This document shows positions 5,996 to 15,400 of a stretch of 57,214 nucleotides of DNA, piece by piece. A program made the translations under genes and the position numbers. Location of the stretch: the NCBI RefSeq assembly GCF_041276565.1, contig NZ_JBGGGR010000012.1, forward strand, positions 1-57,214, written 5' to 3'. Positions within the stretch are counted from its first letter, which is position 1. The number at the start of each line of letters is the position of its first letter. The notes below the pieces were generated by a model. That model ran no database searches. It saw nothing but the letters and a program-made list of their open reading frames with translations, and was not told the origin of the DNA. This DNA comes from Phytoplasma sp041276565. Lineage in GTDB: Bacteria; Bacillota_I; Bacilli_A; Acholeplasmatales; Acholeplasmataceae.

Positions 5996-6019
5996 TAAAA
6001 AGCCTTCTAATAAGAAGGC
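5996..6019 (-). terminator. Terminator of the metal ATPase gene
   Basis: GCCTTCT/AGAAGGC stem (6002..6008 and 6013..6019) with a 4-base loop and, on the minus strand, a T run beyond. It is about 140 bases after the stop at 6162. Confidence 0.75.
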
Positions 6020-6161
6020 GCTAATTAAAATAAATTAATTTTTTTTTGGAATCAATAAATTTTAATATTTATAAAGAAATTTTTCTTTATAAAAAAATAA
6101 GAATTAAATATATTGTTGACTTAGATTTTATAAATTATTGTTCATTAATTTATTTTTTTGA

Positions 6162-8165
6162 TTAGTGTTCATAATCGGAAATGTTATTTCTTAATCTCAA
6201 ACAATTAAAAATAACTAATAAAGTACTTCCTTCGTGTAAAACAACTGCAAATGTTAAAGGTAATTTTGCTAAAAAATTAAAGATTGAAAATATAGCCATT
6301 ATACTAATGGCAAAAATAATATTTTGCCAAACTATTTTATTTAATTTTTTAGAAACTTTATGAGTATAAATTATTTTGTTTAAATCATTTTTAACAAGAA
6401 CAATATCAGCGATATCGTTAGCGACATCACTGCCGCCTTTTAAAGTGATCGAAACATCTGAATTAACTAAAGCTGGTGAATCGTTGACACCGTCGCCAAC
6501 CATAGCTACACATTGATATTCTTCTTTTATATTCGTGATATATTCACTTTTTTCTTCTGGTAAACAATCAAAAAAAATTTTATTTAAACCTAAATTAGTA
6601 CCTATAAAAGAAGCTACTTTTTCGTTATCACCTGTTAACATCGTAGTTATAATTCTGTTTTGGTTAAAATATTTAATCATTCCTTTAGCTTCTTGACGTA
6701 TTTCATCTTTTACAGCAATAATCATCATAACATTATCGTTGTGAGAGAAATAAATAACTGTATTCCCGTCATCTAAAAATTCTTCTGTTTGGTATTTTAT
6801 TTCTGAAGAAACCACTAATTCTTTAAAATAATTGTATTTAAATATTTTATATTCGCTTCCTTCTTGATCTTGTGATGAAATTCCGATTCCAATTAAATTA
6901 GTAACTTTTAATTTTAAAGAAGGATCTAATATTAATTTATCTTTAAAATATTTTTGTAAAGCAACAGATATAGGGTGATTAGATTTTTGTTCCATAAATA
7001 ATAAAATATTTAAATATTTTAATTTTTGTTCTTCTGTTATATCAGAAATAAACAAAACATCTTGAACTTCGATTTCTCCTTTTGTTAAGGTTCCTGTTTT
7101 GTCGAAAGCAATAGCATTAATTTCTGATAAAACGCTTAAAGACTGACTATTTTTTAACAAAACTCCTTTTTTAGATAAATGAGAAATAGAAGAAAGAGTA
7201 GCTGGAATATCAGCTACAGTCAAAGCACAAGGGGAACCAATAGTCAAAAATACAATACTTTTATAAAAAATATTTTCAAATTCCCAGCCTAAACCAAAAC
7301 ATTCATGTGATAATACAAATCCTAAAAAAATAATAACTGAAGTAATTAATATTATATATTTAACATATATAGATTCTATTTTTTTAATTAAAGATGCTTT
7401 TTTTGAAACATTTTGTTGAATTTTATTCGTTAGATGAATTATTTTAAAAAAAACAGTTTCTTCTGCTGTTGCAGTAACTTCTATTGTTAAAGTTTGAGTT
7501 AAATTAATATTACTCCCAAATACTTTATCGCCTTCCTTTTTATCCACAGGTATACTTTCTCCTGTTATAGTAGATTCATCTATAGAAGAAGAACCGGAAA
7601 TAATAATGCCATCGGAAGGAATTTGTTCACCATTCAAAACTAAAACTTTATCTCCAATTTTTAAATCATATACATCTACTAATTTAAAATTATTATTTTC
7701 TTTTAATAATTTAGCTTTTTGAGGTTGAATTTTCAAAAGATTTTGAATATCTTTTTTATTTTTATTTTCTATATAATCTTCTAAAAAATGAGATCCTCCA
7801 AAAATAATAATTAACAAAATAGATTCATTAAATTTGCTTAAATAAAATGAACCTAAAGCGCTTAAAGTCATTAAAATATTAACATTTAAAATTAATTTTT
7901 TATTTTTTTTTGTATCTTCGTACATTTTATAAAAAACTTCTTTAAAAACAGAAAACCCAGTTAAAAATAAAATTAATAATGTCAACCAAGGTAAAACATC
8001 TTTAAATGAAATTGAAAAAAAATCAGAATCAAAATAAAAAATATTAATAGGAATAAAAAATATTAAATAAATTAAAACACCAAATAAAAAAAAATAAACA
8101 TATTTTTGAGATTGAGATTTTGAATCAAAATAATTATCTTTATATTCTTTTATATTTTCGATCAT
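6162..8165 (-). CDS. P1B-type heavy-metal transporting ATPase (P1B-4-like, SPC motif)
   Basis: 667 residues, a membrane pump that uses ATP to move transition-metal ions, probably outward. Seen: paired TM helices near 23..46 and 58..70, TGES actuator loop at 201..204, TM segment with SPC at 311..313, phosphorylation motif DKTGTLTKGE with Asp355, an HP motif (SNHPISVAL near 396), TGDN near 515, GDGVNDSPAL near 557, and HEGST in the last TM helices. SPC together with HEGST is the signature of the P1B-4 group (CoaT, PfeT, CtpD-like: Fe, Co or Zn) rather than the CPC-type Cu or Zn/Cd pumps. There is no N-terminal metal-binding HMA domain, as usual for that group. The start is preceded by only a weak ribosome site, 50 bases after the SpoVG-like gene. 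Confidence 0.88.
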   Translation of the reverse strand: MIENIKEYKDNYFDSKSQSQKYVYFFLFGVLIYLIFFIPINIFYFDSDFFSISFKDVLPWLTLLILFLTGFSVFKEVFYKMYEDTKKNKKLILNVNILMTLSALGSFYLSKFNESILLIIIFGGSHFLEDYIENKNKKDIQNLLKIQPQKAKLLKENNNFKLVDVYDLKIGDKVLVLNGEQIPSDGIIISGSSSIDESTITGESIPVDKKEGDKVFGSNINLTQTLTIEVTATAEETVFFKIIHLTNKIQQNVSKKASLIKKIESIYVKYIILITSVIIFLGFVLSHECFGLGWEFENIFYKSIVFLTIGSPCALTVADIPATLSSISHLSKKGVLLKNSQSLSVLSEINAIAFDKTGTLTKGEIEVQDVLFISDITEEQKLKYLNILLFMEQKSNHPISVALQKYFKDKLILDPSLKLKVTNLIGIGISSQDQEGSEYKIFKYNYFKELVVSSEIKYQTEEFLDDGNTVIYFSHNDNVMMIIAVKDEIRQEAKGMIKYFNQNRIITTMLTGDNEKVASFIGTNLGLNKIFFDCLPEEKSEYITNIKEEYQCVAMVGDGVNDSPALVNSDVSITLKGGSDVANDIADIVLVKNDLNKIIYTHKVSKKLNKIVWQNIIFAISIMAIFSIFNFLAKLPLTFAVVLHEGSTLLVIFNCLRLRNNISDYEH

Positions 8166-8215
8166 AAATATAGTAAAATTTTATCTTTCTATAATAATAA
8201 AAAAAATAATGTAAT

Positions 8216-8947
8216 TTATTTTTTTTCTTCAAGAATATCATCATTTGTTTTAAATTCAAATTCAGATGATTCATCATCATTTGTATCACTTTCATCATTT
8301 GAATCATTTGAATCATTTGAATCACTTACATAACTTTGACTTTCTTTATTGATCATTTCTTGAAACACTTTAGTTATACTTGATTCAATCATTTGTCTTG
8401 TTTCGGTATTAATAGGATGTGCTACATCAACATAAACACCTTTAGAATTTTTAGTACTCGGCATAGCAATAAAAAAACCTTTTTCTCCAATAAGAATTTT
8501 GATACCATGAACTACAAAACAATCACTTAAAGTAATAGAAGCCTTACCTTTAAGTTTATTTTTGCTATTAGGAAATAAATTAATTTTTACATTTGTAACC
8601 AAAAAAGAATCTTCTTCATTTTTATTTTTATTTATTTCAGACTCCATTCTTGTTTCTTTTTTATCAATCATATCTTGGAAAGTTTTTTTAACATTTGTTT
8701 CAATCATTTGTCTTGTTTCGGTATTAATAGGATGTGCTACATCAACATAATTTCCTTTAGCGTTTTTAATACTTGGCATAGCAATAAATAAACCTTTTTC
8801 GTTTTCTATTAATTTAATATTATGAATAACAAAACAATTATTCAACGTAATAGATACAAAAGCTTTTAATTGGTTTTTAGTAGTTGAAACATCTTTAAAT
8901 TTGTTTTTATTAGTATATAAATTTGTTTTTACATAAGTTATTTGCAT
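8216..8947 (-). CDS. Tandem two-domain SpoVG-like protein
   Basis: SpoVG is normally a single domain of about 85..100 residues, a small nucleic-acid-binding regulator. Here two complete domains are fused: residues 1..about 92 (MQITYVKTNLY start, AFVSITLNNCFVIHNIKLIE, GLFIAMPS, DVAHPINTETRQMIE) and about 113..200 (TNVKINLFPNSKN start, ASITLSDCFVVHGIKIL, GFFIAMPS, and the same DVAHPINTETRQMIE). The second is offset by 105 residues. A stretch of about 50 bases is identical between the halves (8384.. and 8699..), so the duplication is recent or maintained by gene conversion. A long acidic Ser/Asp/Asn tail with the repeat SND follows. The start is chosen to match the SpoVG N-terminus, with AAGGA 10 bases upstream; an in-frame ATG at 8953 or 8965 is possible. 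Confidence 0.85.
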   Translation of the reverse strand: MQITYVKTNLYTNKNKFKDVSTTKNQLKAFVSITLNNCFVIHNIKLIENEKGLFIAMPSIKNAKGNYVDVAHPINTETRQMIETNVKKTFQDMIDKKETRMESEINKNKNEEDSFLVTNVKINLFPNSKNKLKGKASITLSDCFVVHGIKILIGEKGFFIAMPSTKNSKGVYVDVAHPINTETRQMIESSITKVFQEMINKESQSYVSDSNDSNDSNDESDTNDDESSEFEFKTNDDILEEKK

Positions 8948-9056
8948 GCGCATATATTCCTTCATTATACTTTTATTATTTTTATAAATAATTATTTTAA
9001 TTATAACCTTTTCGCTAATATATTTTATACTATCATAATTATAACTTAAATGCTAT

Positions 9057-9899
9057 TTATTTTGTATTTAAATGAAAAAAATCAAAAAAAAGGGAAGCTA
9101 TTTTTTTAAATTGTTGAATATCAATCTCTTCTGCTCTAATATTGTTAGAAATTTTATTTTTTTGAAAAAAAATTAAAATTTTATCTTTTGAGATTTGAAA
9201 ATTTTTACTTAAATTATTCAACAAATTTTTTCTTTTTTGTTGAAAAGATGCTTTAAGAAATTGATCGAAATCTGTCTTTAAGAATTCTTTTTCTTTTTCT
9301 TCTAAAATAATTTTATCGAATTTTAAAACAATTCCATCTACTTTAGGTTGTGGGAAAAACATATTTTTTTTTACTATTTTAACTTTAGTAATTTTAGTAA
9401 AAACTTGAACTAAAACACTGAGATAATTATAATTTTTATTGTTAGGTCGACTTAAAATCCTTAACCCTATTTCTTTTTGTACCATAATAGTAAAAGTTTT
9501 AATTTGTTCTAAAAATAAAATTTTAAATAAAATAGGAGTAACAATATTATAAGGAAGATTTCCAATTAAAACTATTTCTTCTTCTATAAAATATTTTTTA
9601 AAGTCTTCTTCTAAATTACGTGATAAGAAATCATCATAAATAATATCAATTTTAGAATCAGAAAAAAAATTTAAAAAAGACTCTAAAGAAGAATCGATTT
9701 CATAAGCTAAAACTTTTTTAGCTTTTGCTAAAATGAACTGAGTTAAAGCGCCTTTGCCTGGACCGATTTCAACAACATTTTTTTTTTCTAAATTAGCTTT
9801 TCGAACAATTAATTTTAATAAATTCGAATCACTTAAAAAATTTTGGCCATATTTCTTTTTAAAAATATGTTTATTATTTATTATTTTTTTATTGTTCAT
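9057..9899 (-). CDS. rsmA: 16S rRNA dimethyladenosine transferase RsmA/KsgA
   Basis: 280 residues. It transfers methyl groups from SAM to two adjacent adenines in helix 45 of 16S rRNA during 30S assembly. Motifs: KKKYGQNFLSDSNLL near the N-terminus, VVEIGPGKGALTQFIL (SAM motif I, about 41..56), the acidic YEIDSSL, DDFL and the catalytic-type NLPYNIVTPIL near 114..124, with a C-terminal helical domain (FQQKRKNLLNNLS). Length is normal. The ATG at 9899 overlaps the TGA of the HD gene (ATGA), so the two are translationally coupled. Confidence 0.95.
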   Translation of the reverse strand: MNNKKIINNKHIFKKKYGQNFLSDSNLLKLIVRKANLEKKNVVEIGPGKGALTQFILAKAKKVLAYEIDSSLESFLNFFSDSKIDIIYDDFLSRNLEEDFKKYFIEEEIVLIGNLPYNIVTPILFKILFLEQIKTFTIMVQKEIGLRILSRPNNKNYNYLSVLVQVFTKITKVKIVKKNMFFPQPKVDGIVLKFDKIILEEKEKEFLKTDFDQFLKASFQQKRKNLLNNLSKNFQISKDKILIFFQKNKISNNIRAEEIDIQQFKKIASLFFDFFHLNTK

Positions 9900-11257
9900 T
9901 TTTGAGATTTTCTAAAAAAATATTTATATTGTCGCACATTAGAATAATTTAATTCTTTGAGAATACTCATTTTATTTTCTTTCAAGGAAATAAATTCTTC
10001 TTCTTGAGAAGATGTATAAATAAAAATTTCATCTTGACTTTTTTTCATTTTTGTATCTTCTTTATAAATAAATATTTCTTTCTGATTATTGTAATCGTAA
10101 ATATAATATTTACTTTCTTCTTCGGTAAAATTATATTTTTTTTGAATTTCTTCTAAAGAATCTAAATTAAAATCTTCACTATGAAGCCAAATATTACGAT
10201 TAAAAAAATCATTACAAAGATTAACTAAAATCGGTTCTTCATCTTTTTGTTTTTGAAAAAAAACAATTAAACTATTTATATAAATATCGTCCATTTGTTG
10301 ATAAAAAGTAATATCTTGAAATTTTGTTTCTCTACACTTTTTATAAACAAAAAGAATATTATCATTTTCGACTTCAAATGTTTTAGATTTAAATATATAT
10401 TTATTGTCTAATAATTCATTCAATCTTATAAATATTTTTTCTAAAATAACAGAATATCCTAAAACTTTTTTATTATTATAAACTGTAAAATACATATGAA
10501 AACGATTAATCAAATAATTATCTATCGAAGGAAGACTACTTTTTCTAAAAACGATTTCGTTTTGTTTTTTATCTACTACAATACTTCTAATTAAATAATT
10601 GTAATCTATATAACCGTAACTAACACCAGCGAAAAAAGAGTCTCTTTTTAAATAATCTAAACGATCAAAATCTAACTGACTAGATAATAATTTTCTTATT
10701 AATTTAAAATGAATTCTTCTTTTTTTTGTTTCTTCATTATAAAGTTTTTTATTTTCGCCTTTTTCATAAATTATAAAAGCGACATCGTTTTTGAAATTAG
10801 GATCAATACTATCTAAAATCCAACTAATTTCTGGATCTTCTTTTATAATTTGAAAACTTTTTTGTTCATGTTGAATTTGAAAAACTTTTTCACATAAATG
10901 TGAAAAGGGAGGATGACCAATATCATGTAACAAAGTAGCAGTCAATAAAACTAATTTTTCTCTTATATCAAATATATTCGGATTAAGTTCTAAAAATTTC
11001 CTTGCTAATTCGTAAACACCTAAACTATGATTAAAACGAGAATGTTCAGCACCGTTAAAAACAATATAAGCAGCACTTAATTGCTTTATATTCCTTAATC
11101 TTCTCATTGACGCAGTATCGATTAATTTTTCTAAATAAACATAATCCAAAAATATAGAACCATAAATAGGATCAGTGAATACTTCTTTTTTTTTAAATTT
11201 TTCTGGTTCTCGGAATGATTTTTCTTTTTTTTTATTTTCTTTTAAATTCACAACCAT
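9896..11257 (-). CDS. HD-domain phosphohydrolase (dNTPase-like, YwfO type)
   Basis: 453 residues from the ATG at 11257; an in-frame TTG at 11266 is an alternative. HD-superfamily metal-binding residues are visible: RRLRNIKQLS, EHSRFNHSLGVYELARKF, then LLHDIGHPPFSHLCEK (the HD motif), and DFDRLDYLKRDSFFAGV. This matches the SAMHD1/dGTPase-like branch found in Firmicutes (YwfO), which hydrolyses deoxynucleoside triphosphates; the actual substrate here is not provable. The C-terminal third (from about 290) is variable and acidic with no motif I know. It is coupled to rsmA downstream by a 4-base overlap. Confidence 0.88.
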   Translation of the reverse strand: MVVNLKENKKKEKSFREPEKFKKKEVFTDPIYGSIFLDYVYLEKLIDTASMRRLRNIKQLSAAYIVFNGAEHSRFNHSLGVYELARKFLELNPNIFDIREKLVLLTATLLHDIGHPPFSHLCEKVFQIQHEQKSFQIIKEDPEISWILDSIDPNFKNDVAFIIYEKGENKKLYNEETKKRRIHFKLIRKLLSSQLDFDRLDYLKRDSFFAGVSYGYIDYNYLIRSIVVDKKQNEIVFRKSSLPSIDNYLINRFHMYFTVYNNKKVLGYSVILEKIFIRLNELLDNKYIFKSKTFEVENDNILFVYKKCRETKFQDITFYQQMDDIYINSLIVFFQKQKDEEPILVNLCNDFFNRNIWLHSEDFNLDSLEEIQKKYNFTEEESKYYIYDYNNQKEIFIYKEDTKMKKSQDEIFIYTSSQEEEFISLKENKMSILKELNYSNVRQYKYFFRKSQK

Positions 11258-11299
11258 TATTTCCAAATATTAATACTTTTTCCTATTATTTAATTCATA

Positions 11300-11393
11300 T
11301 TAGAATATTTTTTTAAAAATTATAAAAACATATATTTTTTTTATCAAAATCAAAAATATATGTTTTTATTTTTGAAATAAAAAAATATTCTAA
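11300..11393. repeat. Long interrupted AT hairpin between the HD gene and pduL
   Basis: The outer arms TTAGAATATTTTTTT (11300) and its complement (ending 11393) give about 15 bp. After an internal loop the inner arms AAAACATATATTTTT and complement add about 18 bp. It lies just beyond the pduL stop (11420) and before the HD gene, so it probably ends the pduL transcript. Confidence 0.5.
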
Positions 11394-11419
11394 CTAATTT
11401 AAAATTAAAAAATTTAAAA

Positions 11420-12007
11420 TCAAACTATAATTTCTGTAATTAATTCCGCTTCATCGCCTGTTTTTAATAAAAAAGCGCTTGCGTCATCTGTATCCAAATG
11501 ACATTCTAAACTAAATTCTTTATGTACTCTACATAAAACATTTCCTAAAACGCCTGATTTAATACCTTTTATTTTAATATTTACTATTTGCTTATCAGAT
11601 ATATTAAATTGTTTTGCTTCTTCTAGTGAAAAATGAATATGTCTATCGGAAATTATGACTCCTTCTGATATTTCTAATTGACCTTTTGGACCAATTAAAA
11701 TAGCTCCAGCAGACCCTTTAATATCACCAGAAGTTCTGACAGAAGTTTTAAATTGATGTTTCAAATTATCACTTTGACTTATTTCTACCTGATTTAAATG
11801 TCTAACAGGTCCTAAAACACGAACATTTTTTAAAATTTTTTGCGAAGAACTCATAACATCAATTTTTTCTTCAGCAGCAAATTGTCCTTTTTGTTTCAAA
11901 TTTTTAAAAAAAGTTAATTGATAATTTGTTTTTCCAAATAAAATATCCAAAGCTTCTTGTGTCAAATGTACATGTCTGCCTGAAATGCCTAATGGTATTA
12001 ATTTCAT
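11420..12007 (-). CDS. pduL: Phosphate propanoyltransferase / phosphotransacetylase PduL
   Basis: 195 residues, normal length. PduL converts acyl-CoA and phosphate to acyl-phosphate and CoA, and with acetate kinase yields ATP from acetyl-CoA. Two related half-domains are seen: IPLGISGRHVHLTQEALDIL near the start, and GVIISDRHIHFSLEEAKQF near 130. Both carry the His pairs that bind the catalytic zincs, with RVLGPVRHLNQVEIS and VRTSGDIKGSAGAILIGP between. In organisms lacking Pta, including phytoplasmas, PduL is thought to replace it in an acetate-forming energy pathway. AAAGGA precedes the ATG. It stands alone between a hairpin and the long divergent spacer before the repeat protein. Confidence 0.93.
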   Translation of the reverse strand: MKLIPLGISGRHVHLTQEALDILFGKTNYQLTFFKNLKQKGQFAAEEKIDVMSSSQKILKNVRVLGPVRHLNQVEISQSDNLKHQFKTSVRTSGDIKGSAGAILIGPKGQLEISEGVIISDRHIHFSLEEAKQFNISDKQIVNIKIKGIKSGVLGNVLCRVHKEFSLECHLDTDDASAFLLKTGDEAELITEIIV

Positions 12008-12403
12008 GAAATCTTTTTTTCCTTTGATATATTATCTTTTTTTTGTGAAATATTTTAAAAAAAATTAAAAAAAATTCAATAAAAATAAACTATATCACAA
12101 TTACTATTATAAATATATAATATTTAAAAATTTAAAAATAACGAAATAATTAACGCAATATAAATATTAATTCATTAATTATTTATGAAAAAAAAGCTTT
12201 TATATTATAATAATTTTAATATTAATTAAAAAAAATTTTAAATTAATTAATAGAATTGATGCAAAAACTAAAAAATATAATTTTTAATCAAAAAAAATAT
12301 AAAATATTAATTTTAATTGATTTTAAATTGTCGTCTATTTATTTATATTTTTATCCTTTTTTTAAATATCACAAGTTTAAATCGAAAGGTATTAACATAA
12401 ATT
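12008..12403. other. Divergent spacer between pduL and the repeat surface protein
   Basis: About 400 bases, nearly pure A/T. It should hold the promoters for both genes, but I find no hexamer pair convincing enough to name. No RNA gene or open frame seen. Confidence 0.4.
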
Positions 12404-15400
12404 ATGGAACAAAATAAAATTTATAAAATAATTAATTTTAAATATTTTGTTTATTGTGTTATTGTATTTTTTAGTTTATTTCTTTTCTATATTCGAAATA
12501 ATGTAAATGCTTCTGATATAAATTCCAAAAAAGATAAAGAATTAAAAGAAGTTATCAAACAAAATAATTTAGGAGAACTACAAAATATTTCACCAAATAA
12601 TATTATTGTAAAAATAAAAATATCAAATCCTAAATTGTTAAATAAAGATGTTCAAATAGTGAAAATTGAGGATAATAGTGTTGTAATTAAATCAAATAAT
12701 TACAAAAACACGGCCACAGTTTATTTCACTTTTGACAAAAATAAATTTAATGGAAAACCAGAACTAAGAGATGTTTTAAAAAATACTCTTTTAGGAGAAA
12801 TCGAGAATAATTCGCCAAATACTATTATCAAAAAAATAAAAGAATTAAATAAAAACTTGATAAATAAAGATATTCAAGTAGTATCAATTCTTACAAAAGG
12901 TGCCTTGATAGAATCAAATGATTATAACAACGCATTAATAGTTAATTTTAATGTAAAAAAAGATAAATCTAACACAAGACAAGACCTAAGAGATATTTTA
13001 ACAAAAAGTAATTTAGGGGAAATCACAAATAATTCAGAGAGCGCTATTATTGAAAAAATAAAAAATTTAAATCCAATATTTATAAAAAAAGATATTCAAG
13101 TAGTATCAATTTTAAAAAATGGCGCTTTGGTTAAATCAAATGATTATGACGATGCAACCCTAGTTTACTACTCTTTGAAAAAAAATAAACCTCAGGAAGA
13201 AAAAGAATTAAAAGATGTTTTAACGCAAACTCTTTTAGGAGAAATTGAGAACAATTCACCAAATACTATTATTGAAAAAACCAAATCTTTAAATAAAAAT
13301 TTAAAACATCAAGATCTTAAAACAATAAAAATTAACGACGATAACGCTTTAATTAAATCAAATGATTATAAAAATACAACCATAGTTTATTTCACTTTAC
13401 AAAAAGACATAAAAGAAGCTTTGGCACAAACTCATTTGGGAAAAATTGAAAACAATTTACCAAATACTATTATCGAAAAAATCAAAGATTTCAATAAAAA
13501 CTTGTTCAATAAAGATCTTCAAACAATAAAAATTTACGACGATAACGCTGTGATAAAATCGGTTGATTATAAGAACACAATCAAAGTTGATTTTACTTTA
13601 AAACAAGAATTAAAAGAAGTTTTGAAACAAACTCATTTAGGAGAAATCGAAAACAATCTACAAAATACTATTATCGAAAAAATTAAATCTTTAAATAAAC
13701 ATTTAACAAAAAACGATCTTCAAATAATAAAAATTAACGAGGATAGCGCTTCGATTAAATCAAATGATTATAAGAACATAATAACAGTCTATTTTACTTT
13801 AAAAAAAGACATAAAAGAAGTTTTAACACAAACTAATTTAGGGTCTCTTGACAACAATTCATCAAATACTATTATCGAACAAATAAAAAAAATAAATAAA
13901 AATTTAAAACATCAAGATGTCCAAACAATCAAAATTTACGATAACAATGCTTTAATTAAATCAGATGATTATAAAAACACAATTACAGTCTATTTTACTT
14001 TAAAAACAGACATAAAAGATATTTTGACGCAAATTAATTTAGGAGAAATCGATAACAATTCGCCAAATACTATTATTGAAAACATAAAAATTTTAAACAC
14101 AAAATTATTAAACAAAGATATTCAAACGATCAAAATTTATGATAACAATGCTTTAATTAAATCAGAAGAATACAAAAACATAATTACGGTCTATTTTACT
14201 TTAAAAAAAGAATTGAAAGAAGTTTTAACAAAAACTCATTTAGGAGAAATAGAAAACAATTTATCCATCACAATTATTGAAAAAATCAAAGATTTAAATA
14301 AAAATTTAATCAACAAAGATATTCAAACAACCAAAATTTACGATGATAACGCTTTAATAAAATCGGAAGATTATCCATATACAGCAAAAGTAGATTTTAC
14401 TTTAAAAAAAGAATTGAAAGAAGTTTTAACAAAAACTCATTTAGGAGAAATAGAAAATAATTTATCAATCACAATTATTGACAAAATAAAAGCTTTAAAT
14501 TCAAAATTGACGTATAAAGACGTCCAAATAATTCAAATTTATGAAGATAACGCTTTAATTAAATCAAATGATTACAAAAACACAATCACAGTTGATTTCA
14601 CTTTAAAAAAAGAGTTAAAAGAAGTCTTAACACAAACCAATTTAGGAGAAATTGAAAATAATTCATCAAACGTTATTATTGAAAAAATCAAAGATTTAAA
14701 TAAAAATTTAATACATAAAAAACTCCAAATCAGTAAAATTTATGAAGATAATGCTTTAATTAAATCAGATGATTACAAAAACACAACCATAGTTTATTTC
14801 ATTGTAAAACAAGATATAAAGGAAGTTTTAAAACAAACTCACTTAGGAGAAATCGAAAACAATTCACCAAATACTATTATCGAAAAAATCAAAACTTTAA
14901 ATCCAAACTTAATAAATAAAGAACTCCAAACAACCAAAATTTACGACGATCACGCTTTAATTAAATCAGATGATTACAAGAATACCATAACGGTTGATTT
15001 CAATTTAAAAAAAGATAAAAATCCTGAAAAACAAGAATTAAAAAACTTTTTAACACAAACTTTTTTAGGTGAAATCGAAAATAATTTATCAAGCACAATT
15101 ATTGAAAAAATAAAAAATTTAAATAAAAATTTAATAAATAAAAATCTTCAAACAATCCAAATTTATGAAGATAACGCTTTAATTAAATCAGATGATTACA
15201 AGAATACCATAACGGTTGATTTCACTTTAAAAAAAGAATTAAATGAAGTTTTAACAAAAACCAATTTAGGAGAAATCGAAAATAATTTATCAAACATAAT
15301 TATTGAAAAAATCAAAGATTTAAATCAAAACTTAATAAATAAAAATCTTCAAACGATTAAAATTTACGATAACAACGCTTTAATCAAATCAAATGACTAT

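Larger units (their letters stand above)
5643..6161. other. Gene-free spacer before the metal ATPase 3' end
   Basis: No gene seen. It contains a promoter (5790..5817), a very long AT hairpin (5881..5941) and a terminator (5996..6019). Confidence 0.5.

Noticed and set aside
8140..8325. Met/Gln-rich 61-codon frame on the minus strand
   Set aside because: Out-of-frame reading of the SpoVG-like acidic repeat tail; it overlaps two real genes.
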